From the NCBI GenBank assembly GCA_001970955.1, contig MPUH01000199.1, forward strand, positions 1-64,000: a DNA stretch of 64,000 nucleotides. Reading direction: 5' to 3'. Below, in pieces: positions 54,816 through 62,589 of this stretch (within the stretch, counting starts at the first letter, position 1; every line of letters begins with the position of its first letter). The notes below the pieces were generated by a model that saw nothing but the letters and a program-made list of their open reading frames with translations, did no database searches and had not been told where the DNA came from. The DNA comes from Stentor coeruleus. Its lineage: Eukaryota > Ciliophora > Heterotrichea > Heterotrichida > Stentoridae. The position numbers and the translations under genes are program-made.

Positions 54816-56057
54816 TTAAAGATCTGAGTTAAAACGAGTGACTGTTTCAATAGCTTCAGCCACATATTCAACATTTTTAGAATTGAGTCCTGCCATAGAA
54901 ATCCTTCCATCCATAGTAAGATAGATATGGTGTTTATTCATAAGTTCAGAACAATGTTCAGGAAGAAGCCCAGTATAAGCGAACATTCCTATTTGCTTGA
55001 CAATATGGCTCCAATCATGAAGTGATCCTTTAGTTTTTATCAAATCAGCTAAAGTACTCCTCATATTAATAATCCTATCGGCCATAGTTTTAACATCAAC
55101 AAGCCATTGACTTTTAAGTTCAGGGTTTCCTAAAACTGTACTAACAATCTTACTACCATATATTGGAGGATTAGAATACATAGGCCTGGCTAAGATTTTA
55201 AGTTGAGATAAAACCCTATCAGTTTCTTGTGGGGAATCACAAACCACAGAGAGATTACCAATTCTTTCTCCATACAAACCAAAGTTCTTAGCAAAACTCT
55301 GCATAACAATCATAGGATTTTCTTCATTTGCAAATAGTCTTACAGCAAAAGCATCTTTATCAACATCTCCAGATGCAAAACCTTGATAAGCCATATCAAA
55401 AATAGCTAAATGTTGTTTTTTAGCCATAAGGTCTTGTATTTCTTTCCATTGATCTTGACTTGGGTCAACTCCAGTTGGATTATGTGCACAAGCATGTAAT
55501 AAAAATATTGAGTTTTTAGGTGCTGAGTCTATTTCTCCTAATAAATCTTCAATATTTAGACCTTTTGTATTAGGATTATAGTAAGTGTATTCTGCATATT
55601 CAAGTCCTGCATGTTGGATTATAGCTTTGTGGTTACCCCATGTTGGGTTTGGGATATAAACTCGGCGAGAATGAGGGTAGAAACGTTGAATAAAAGCCAT
55701 ACCAAGACGTAAAGCTCCTGTTCCAGAGAGAGATTGGATTGAAGCTACACGATGGTCTTTGAGAGGACTTGCATTATCGTAAGCTAGAGAAGTTGCTAAT
55801 TGAGTGAATTTGCTAAGTCCTTCTATTGGAAGATACTCATGATCAGGAGTTTCAAGGATAAGAGATTTGGCTTTTTGAACACTTGGAAGAATAACAGGTT
55901 TACCACTGTCATCACGATATGCTCCTACACCGAGGTTGACTTTACGAGGGTTTTTGTCGCGTTTAAAAGCTTCGCTTATACCTAAAATTGCATCAGGAGG
56001 ACCTTTTGGCACGGAGCTCCACTGTGAAGCATATCTTATAGCATTTTGAAGGAGCAT
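54816..56057 (-). CDS. Aspartate aminotransferase, mitochondrial type
   Basis: 413 residues, fold-type I PLP enzyme converting aspartate and 2-oxoglutarate to oxaloacetate and glutamate. The N-terminus MLLQNAIRYASQ looks like a mitochondrial presequence. It is followed by the mAAT block WSSVPKGPPDAILGISEAFK and NLGVGAYRDDSGKP. Active-site residues are all visible: HACAHNPTGVDP (Asn), FDMAYQGFASGD (Asp and Tyr), SFAKNFGLYGERIG (PLP Lys at about 254 and the phosphate-binding Arg) and GRISMAGL (substrate Arg). It is single exon and normal in length. The start is an ATG at 56057. It likely works in the malate-aspartate shuttle. Confidence 0.96.
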   Translation of the reverse strand: MLLQNAIRYASQWSSVPKGPPDAILGISEAFKRDKNPRKVNLGVGAYRDDSGKPVILPSVQKAKSLILETPDHEYLPIEGLSKFTQLATSLAYDNASPLKDHRVASIQSLSGTGALRLGMAFIQRFYPHSRRVYIPNPTWGNHKAIIQHAGLEYAEYTYYNPNTKGLNIEDLLGEIDSAPKNSIFLLHACAHNPTGVDPSQDQWKEIQDLMAKKQHLAIFDMAYQGFASGDVDKDAFAVRLFANEENPMIVMQSFAKNFGLYGERIGNLSVVCDSPQETDRVLSQLKILARPMYSNPPIYGSKIVSTVLGNPELKSQWLVDVKTMADRIINMRSTLADLIKTKGSLHDWSHIVKQIGMFAYTGLLPEHCSELMNKHHIYLTMDGRISMAGLNSKNVEYVAEAIETVTRFNSDL

Positions 56058-56275
56058 ATTTATTTACCATGTTTGATTTGATGAAATATTTCGGATATTG
56101 AACTTTGATACTACTGATAGGAGGTTATTGGAAATAGAAGTTTGTTAAGGTGATTTTGAGGGTAAATATAAGAATTTTTAAAGAAACTTATACTTTGATT
56201 ATGGTAGAGAAGAGTTTTTCTATAACACTACTTCTTTTATTACTTAGTATCGTTAAATTTATTATTATAATTTAA
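56058..56275. promoter_or_regulatory. Divergent region between AAT and coiled-coil gene
   Basis: 218 bp. The AAT-proximal 160 nt are C-poor and G-rich on the plus strand, that is, G-poor on the AAT sense strand, again the 5'-flank rule. The last 60 nt are plain AT-rich. Confidence 0.5.
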
Positions 56276-57406
56276 ATGAGTCTTATAATTGAAGACTTTT
56301 TAACCTCCCCAGACCAGTTATCTGAAAAATCATCTAGCATCGAATCCTTAACAGCCAAGTTAGACAGCGTACTTCATTCATCAGATGAAATTATTGTAGA
56401 AAACTCTGGTTTTTTCAAAGCCTCATCAAACGAAATGACAGAAATCGGAGAAGTTGGTAATCTTCCCCCAACAGACAATCAATCAATTCCAAAACTCGAA
56501 CTAGAAGATAACAGCCGACAAAGTAATTTCTATAAAGAATACAAAAGCATAGAAAGTTATACAAGTCTTGGAACTGTAGTGCGTCATAAAACCCCAAATA
56601 TAGGTCGAAAAAAAGTTAAAATACTCCAAGCTCCACGTTCTTCAAGTGCGAAAAATCGAAGTAAATCATTAAGGCCAAGGGAAAAAAGTAATGAAAAAGA
56701 GCTTTCTTTATGCTTAAAAAATATAATAAAGAGACATCCTGAGTATTCACGGATAATTGAGTTGGAAAAGTCAGACCTGGAAAAAAGTTTCTATGCAAAA
56801 GTTAAAAAATTCAGAAATCTTGCTGAAGAGAATATAGAAAATGTAAAAATTAGGTAGCCTATTGATAAGAATACGCAAAAACTCAAACTGAAAAACAGAC
56901 AAAAAGATAAAAAAAGAGAAGAAATTCGACGTAAAATGCAGAACGAAGAACTTGAAAGATTAAAGATCTCTAGCATGAAATACCAAGAAAGCTGCAAGAA
57001 AAAAGCTGATGACTTCTTCAATACAATTGTAAAAAAGTACAAAGCAATAAAAATAATAGAAGACACAAAAACAGCTAAAGAAATCGAAAAAAAGCATAAC
57101 TCGCAAAAACAAATTGTCCTTGACAACATAAAAAATCTGTGCAACGACAAAATCCAAATGCTCAAAGAAAAACTCTACGAACGTAAACTCCAAAAACTCC
57201 TTTTAAATTACGAGCAGAAAACAATAATCTCAGAAGCTGAGAAACTCCGCAAGACTGAACAAAAACTCTTACACGAAAAAAACAAATGCTACCTAAAAAA
57301 GCAAATCGAAGATAACATACTAGAAATTCAATCAGAAAAAGAAACCATTTACAAAAAAATAATAAAAAAATACAAAGCCTCAGTAAAATCTCCAGCCAAG
57401 GTCTAG
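56276..57406 (+). CDS. Coiled-coil protein of unknown function, 371 aa
   Basis: Two exons joined over a 15-nt intron (56843-56857). Spliced, EENIEN continues to PIDKNTQKLKLKNRQKDKK, giving 371 residues. The first 130 residues are Ser/Glu-rich and probably disordered, with a basic patch (KNRSKSLRPREKS). Residues about 140-365 are highly charged helical coiled coil (KREEIRRKMQNEELERLKIS and so on). It has no globular domain, membrane span or signal. It ends with TAG only 35 bp before the PKG-2 start. The type is common among ciliate cytoskeletal proteins; not recognised. Confidence 0.8.
56843..56857 (+). other. 15-nt intron in the 371-aa coiled-coil gene
   Basis: Sequence gtaaaaattaggtag, phase 0, in-frame TAG if retained; splicing keeps the long Lys/Glu coil open. 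Confidence 0.95.
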
Positions 57407-57441
57407 AATTATATTAACTGTAACTGAATTTCATTAATAAA

Positions 57442-60069
57442 ATGGATAAAAGGAGTTTACCAAAAATCAATCTGATTACTGAAGAGAAGAAAAACTTTCT
57501 TGGAGCTCGGAAAGTAAGGAAACAAAAAGCTGGGATTTTAGACCCAAGACGTGGAAGCCGTATAGCTATTGATGCTGTTACAGCTGTGGTTGTGGATAAG
57601 CTTAAAACAAGTCGTGACCTTGAAATGATCTCAAATGCTTTAAATAAGCATTTTATTTTCACAAGTCTTTCAGGGGATAATCGTTCTACAGTGATTTCCC
57701 ATATGAGACTGTATCAGATGAACCCTGGAGAGATTGTTTTTGAACAGGGACGACCGGGAAGCGTTTTTTTTGTTGTCGCCAGTGGCAAGCTTGAAATCTT
57801 AGTAAATGCTAAAAGGGTTAATATTATAGGAACTGGGGATAGCTTTGGGGAACTTGCTTTACTTCATGACTCGCCAAGGTCAGCATCAGTGAAAACTTTA
57901 GATAAAGTTTCAATGTGGGGACTTGACAGGAAACTTTTTAGAAGTGCAGTTGAAACTGTTAATGCAGAGAATTATAAAGAAAATAAGAACTTTATAAATA
58001 GTGTCCCTTTGTTTACTGTGTTAACACCTATGCAAAGAGATTCACTTGTTGGATCATTTTCAACATTAAAATTCAGAAGTGGAGACTTTATTGTAAAAGA
58101 AGGAGATCCTGGGGATCTTTTTTATATAATCAAAGATGGTATGGTTAGCTGCTTACAAAATGGTAATGTTGTTAGGGAAATGAGTAAAGGGAGTTTTTTT
58201 GGTGAACAAGCTTTGCTTTATAATACAGTAAGAACTGCTACGGTTGTTGCTAAAACTGATGTGAAATGTGTGGCGATAAGCAGAAACAAACTAAATGTTG
58301 CCTTAGGAAATCATCTTCAACATATTATTTATCAGAACTCAAAAGTTATAGCCTTTGAAAAAAGCCAAGCATTAGCCCAATTGACCAAAAAACAACAATC
58401 AAAAGTTCTTGAAAGAATGCAAGTTAAAGAATACCAAGATGGGAATATTGTTGTAAATGCTGGGACTATGAAGAATTTTAAGCTTATTTTTTTGTTAAAA
58501 GGTAAGCTGAGATGCTTGAAACATGGTGTTGAAGTTTTTCAAGCTTTAGGCGATGAGGATATTTTGAGTAATGGGAATGATATTTACCCTGAGGATTATT
58601 TTGCTATTGGGGATTCACATGTTGCAGAAATCGAAAAGTTTGATTTTGATGATTGTGTTGGAGGGTCTGGGCAAATGCAGAAAATTGATTTTGATGCTAT
58701 TAGTGCGTTAAGAGGAATTCATATATTAAGGCATTTAAGTTCAGAAAATTTTCAAGCTTTGATTAGGATTTTAAAACTGCAGAGCTATGAAGATGATGAG
58801 ATTATTGTTAGGCAAAATACACCTGGAGATAGGTTTTTTATGATTAAGACTGGGAAAGTTAATATTGTACAAGATGGGATTGTACTGAGAACTGTAGGGA
58901 AAAATGATTATTTTGGAGAGAGGAGTGTGATTTTTAATGATAATAGGACGGCATCAGTTATTGCTAATGGGCCTGTTTGTTGTTGGGTAATAACTAAAAG
59001 TGATTTTTCTAGTATTTTGGAGGAATCTGTTAGAAATATTTTGATTAAAAGGATTGAGCTACAGGATGATGCTATTGGTTTACATGAACTTTCTGTTGTG
59101 AAATTATTGGGCAAAGGTAATTTCGGCAACGTCTACCTAGTAATAAACAAATCCACCCGTCGTCTTTACGCTCTGAAAACCATCTCTCGCAAAAAAATCG
59201 ACCGTTACAACATCCAAGAAAATCTAATCCTCGAAAGAAAAATCCTTCTAAACCTCGATCACATCTTTATCCTAAAGCTAATAAAAACCTTCAAAGACTC
59301 TTCTCGTGTATATTTCCTTACAGAATACGTTAGAGGTCTTGATTTATTTGATGTCCTTCGTGACTTAAACCTAGTAAGTGATAGAGACTCCAAATTTTAC
59401 ACATCATGTCTTGTATTAATACTAGAATATCTTCATGAACGAGATATAATATATAGAGATTTAAAACCTGAAAATATTATGATAGACGATGAAGGGTATC
59501 CAAAACTTATTGATTTCGGGATTTCTAAAATCCTCAATGGAAGAACATATACAATAGTAGGAACACCTCATTATATGGCCCCAGAGGTTATAGTAGGTAA
59601 AGGGTATAGTTTTTCTGCTGATTATTGGAGTTTAGGGATTATTTTATATGAGTTTTTATGCTGTTCTGTACCTTTTGGTGAAGAGGATGAAGATCCTTAT
59701 ATCATTTATGAAAAAGTTCTTAAAAGAAAACTTGTATATCCTGGTTTTGTTGATATACAAACTTCTGCAAAAAGTATGATTGAGCAACTACTTAATAAAA
59801 ACCCTGTACTTCGTAATGGAGGTAGTGCAGAAATTCTTAAAACACACAAATGGTTTTCTGGAGTCAATTGGGATAGTCTTATTAATAGACAATTTACCCC
59901 ACCTTATGTTCCTCAACTTCCTGATCTTGATAAAGATATTCAAACTGCTTTAAGAACTTCGACTTTACTTGAAGAGGTACTTAGTGTTGAAGAATTGCAT
60001 GAAGAGAAAAATGATCCTGGAGCAAGAAGACAAAAAAATGTGATGAGTGATTGGGATCAGGATTTTTAA
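57442..60069 (+). CDS. cGMP-dependent protein kinase (PKG-2)
   Basis: 875 residues, single exon, paralogue of PKG-1. It has the same order of four cyclic-nucleotide modules then an AGC kinase. CNB-A has FGELALLHDSPRSAS. CNB-B has FFGEQALLYNTVRTA. CNB-C is degenerate. CNB-D has YFGERSVIFNDNRTA. Here the phosphate-binding Arg is present in A, B and D, unlike PKG-1, which lost it in D. The kinase has GKGNFGNVYLV at about residue 556, ALKTISRKK, IYRDLKPENIM at about 670, LIDFGISKI and TPHYMAPEV; the C-tail ends DWDQDF. The N-terminus MDKRSLPK lacks an acylation Gly, so this form is probably soluble. It lacks the intron that PKG-1 has. Synonymous base choice changes abruptly near 59110. Confidence 0.95.
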   Translation: MDKRSLPKINLITEEKKNFLGARKVRKQKAGILDPRRGSRIAIDAVTAVVVDKLKTSRDLEMISNALNKHFIFTSLSGDNRSTVISHMRLYQMNPGEIVFEQGRPGSVFFVVASGKLEILVNAKRVNIIGTGDSFGELALLHDSPRSASVKTLDKVSMWGLDRKLFRSAVETVNAENYKENKNFINSVPLFTVLTPMQRDSLVGSFSTLKFRSGDFIVKEGDPGDLFYIIKDGMVSCLQNGNVVREMSKGSFFGEQALLYNTVRTATVVAKTDVKCVAISRNKLNVALGNHLQHIIYQNSKVIAFEKSQALAQLTKKQQSKVLERMQVKEYQDGNIVVNAGTMKNFKLIFLLKGKLRCLKHGVEVFQALGDEDILSNGNDIYPEDYFAIGDSHVAEIEKFDFDDCVGGSGQMQKIDFDAISALRGIHILRHLSSENFQALIRILKLQSYEDDEIIVRQNTPGDRFFMIKTGKVNIVQDGIVLRTVGKNDYFGERSVIFNDNRTASVIANGPVCCWVITKSDFSSILEESVRNILIKRIELQDDAIGLHELSVVKLLGKGNFGNVYLVINKSTRRLYALKTISRKKIDRYNIQENLILERKILLNLDHIFILKLIKTFKDSSRVYFLTEYVRGLDLFDVLRDLNLVSDRDSKFYTSCLVLILEYLHERDIIYRDLKPENIMIDDEGYPKLIDFGISKILNGRTYTIVGTPHYMAPEVIVGKGYSFSADYWSLGIILYEFLCCSVPFGEEDEDPYIIYEKVLKRKLVYPGFVDIQTSAKSMIEQLLNKNPVLRNGGSAEILKTHKWFSGVNWDSLINRQFTPPYVPQLPDLDKDIQTALRTSTLLEEVLSVEELHEEKNDPGARRQKNVMSDWDQDF

Positions 60070-60478
60070 TTAGTTTATGTATTATGAGTTTAGGGTTATT
60101 TAGTTAAAGGGTTTTTTGATGTTTTATGGAGTTAGATATGGAAAGTGGTAGAAATTTTTGGGATTTTATGATGGATTTGGTGAGTTTTAAGATAGATTTA
60201 GTGGATTTTAAGATAAATTTGGTGGGTTTTTAAGATAGTTTGGTAGATTTTTGTGGTTTGACTTATGAAGGTTTTTTAGTTATTTAATTTGAACATAATT
60301 TAATTATGGTATTAGGTTTTAAATATATAATAGGGATAATTATAGGTTAAAAGTAGTTGAATTAGGGTTTCAAAAGTTAAATAATTTTTAAATTACTATA
60401 AAACTCTCTATATCAGCACTTATCCTGGATACCTTTCTGTAATTATTTCCACATATATAAGGTAAGTTTTAATATTAA
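60070..60478. other. C-depleted 3' flank of PKG-2, then 5' flank of next gene
   Basis: From 60070 to about 60360 the plus strand has two C by my count in roughly 300 nt. At about 60370-60395 it switches to C-containing, G-poor sequence that leads to the ATG at 60479. A loose 22-25 nt repeat with ggattttaagata/tttggtgagttttaa-like units occurs at about 60160-60250. Confidence 0.65.
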
Positions 60479-62333
60479 ATGAAAAACTCTGCTGCAACCA
60501 ATGTTAGCTGTGATACAACTCCAAAAACCTCTCCAAAATCTTCTCCTCGTGTTACCAATCCTCTAACATATTTCAAATTTCCACGCAAAATTATCAAACC
60601 AGAAGCAAAATCGGAGCTAAATTCCCCTACCGATAAAAACAAGAAATTACTAAAAAAGATCAGCTCTCGTATAATGAGTTCAAGAGAAACAATAATTTCT
60701 CCAGAAACCGCAGCTTCTGTAGTAAGAAAGTATATTTTACCGATGTTTGAATATGAAAGTCGAGTTAAAGCTGATATCGGAAGGGCATCAATGCAACCTA
60801 ATAGAAGGAAATTTTCTCAAGACCAAAACACAATATATGGTGAATTTAAGCTTAGCGAAAAACTATCTAAAGAATTAGAAGCTTTAACAGCGAAAATGAT
60901 AAAAATAGAACAGAATATGAAGGATAATATACAAGACAAAGAAATAATGGCTAAAGAAAATGTTATGGTTAAACAAGAACTTCAAAATGCACAGATTAAT
61001 TTGACGTTATATTTGAATGAAAATCAGAAACTTAGAAGGGAATTAAGTAGGCTTAGCTTTGCGACGAATTTCGCTAATAATCAATTGATAAAAACAAAAA
61101 GTTTATATGAAGTGTCTATTAAGCAAATGGAAGATGTGATGAAAGAACTTAATGAAGAAAGACTTTTAAATGATATCCGATTTATGTGAATATATAACTT
61201 TAACTCTGGCAAATAAATTGAGGACTCATTCAATACAACTTGAACATAATATTGCTATTATGAATTTGGAAAAAGAAATTATTGTCGAAAAATTTAAAGG
61301 GATGCATAATGCATTTAGTAACTTAATTGGCTCACATAGTTCATTGACAAAAGTAGTAGAAGAATTAAAAATTGTTAATAGTTTTGCTAAAGAGACTATT
61401 GAAAATAATGATGAGTTAAAGAGGAGTTTCGGAAAAATTACTTTTGAAAGGGAAAAGTTTCTTTGTGCCCTTATAGACTTAGATGAATCTACTGTTGATT
61501 TAAGTTTACAGAAAGAGAAAATTTTAAAAGTATTTAAAGAAAAACTCTCCTCAGTCCAAAAAGATTTGCAATCCGCAGTCGATGAGCGAGAAAACTTCAA
61601 ACTAAAACTCGCTGAGCTCGACAAAAAGTACCAAGACCTACTAGAAGAGTTCCGTAAATTCCGGCAAAAAATCAAAACCCGTTACACAGCCTTAAGTAAA
61701 AATGAAGAAAAATTCTGCAAAAACTGTCAAAAATCCTTCTACGAGTCCGAAAATTTCAATTGGTCCTGCAAAATCCATTCAAGCAAACTTAATGGGGATA
61801 TTTATTGGTGTTGTGGTAAATCAGGTAAAGATGCTCCAGGATGTATAGTCTCAAAACATCAAGCAAAAGAAGAAGATGACCTCGAAGAAGAGTGTCAAAA
61901 TTTCCCAATAAATCAAAGGTTTTGCACAGTAATTAACATATAGTCGTGCAAAGAAATAGGCCATTCATCACTTATGTGTATAAAAGATCCAAATTTGCGA
62001 AGTAATTGCGATATTTCTGAAGAGCAAAAAAGACTTAAAGAAATAAAATTACACAATAAAAAAGCTTTGGCTAATGGAAGAACTTTAGCTTCGTTTTCAG
62101 CATCGATTGCGGAAAGAAGTGACCCTGATGATTTTGGTGAAGATAATTTTGATGAACTTAAGCAGATGAGAAATGATTTTATTGTTGCTGAAGAGTTTAA
62201 TAAAGTTATTGTATGTGATGAAGTTGAGAGTCCACATAGATTAAGTTTAGGGCGTCAGTCGAAGTCTAAAAGGAATTCTTATCAGAGCCGTGGTGACAGT
62301 TTGAAGATGAATATAAGTATATCACATCTTTGA
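60479..62333 (+). CDS. Coiled-coil protein with C-terminal Cys/His zinc modules; frame break at about 61170-61187
   Basis: Two overlapping open frames (60479-61189 and 61170 onward) plus a 15-nt intron (61929-61943) appear to be one gene of about 612 residues. The first 100 residues are Ser/Pro/Lys-rich; about 110-400 are coiled coil running across the frame change. About 410-460 is a Cys/His module, CKNCQKSF...CKIH...WCCG...GC...H, similar in spacing to CHORD domains. Directly across the intron is RFCTSCKEIGHSSLMC, a CCHC zinc knuckle, which strongly supports that splice. The +1 change of frame lies where there is no GT-AG pair of 15-16 nt. It is either a programmed +1 shift, a single-base assembly error (an extra A in ttttaaatg would do it), or a real mutation. 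The TAA of the second frame falls at 61167-61169. Confidence 0.7.
61929..61943 (+). other. 15-nt intron in the coiled-coil zinc gene
   Basis: Sequence gtaattaacatatag, phase 0, in-frame TAG if retained. It joins RFCT to SCKEIGHSSLMC, completing a zinc knuckle. Confidence 0.95.
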
Positions 62334-62589
62334 TAATAGATAGTTAGACAAATATATTAGGGATTTTATAGGATTATAATAGGATGCAGTTTTTATATAA
62401 TGATTGTATGGAGGAAAGTGGTGACTGTATAATTATACTCTTCTTAAAATAAATTTCCAAATTGAAACATTAATACAAAAGTATACATCTCTAAATATTT
62501 TATTTCTTCCCTAATACTCTTTAATATTCTTCCTCAATACTACACAATCTTCATATAAACTCTCATTACCATTTTCCCAGTCTAATAAA
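62334..62589. other. Short intergenic, G-poor on its right side
   Basis: 256 bp between the coiled-coil zinc gene and the GABA-T-like gene; the final 130 nt are C-containing and G-poor. Confidence 0.5.

Noticed and set aside
61186-61222. A 37-nt intron to repair the frame break in the coiled-coil zinc gene
   Set aside because: It is frame-compatible, but its length, TTGAG end and internal sequence do not match the 15-nt pattern shared by the other eight introns.
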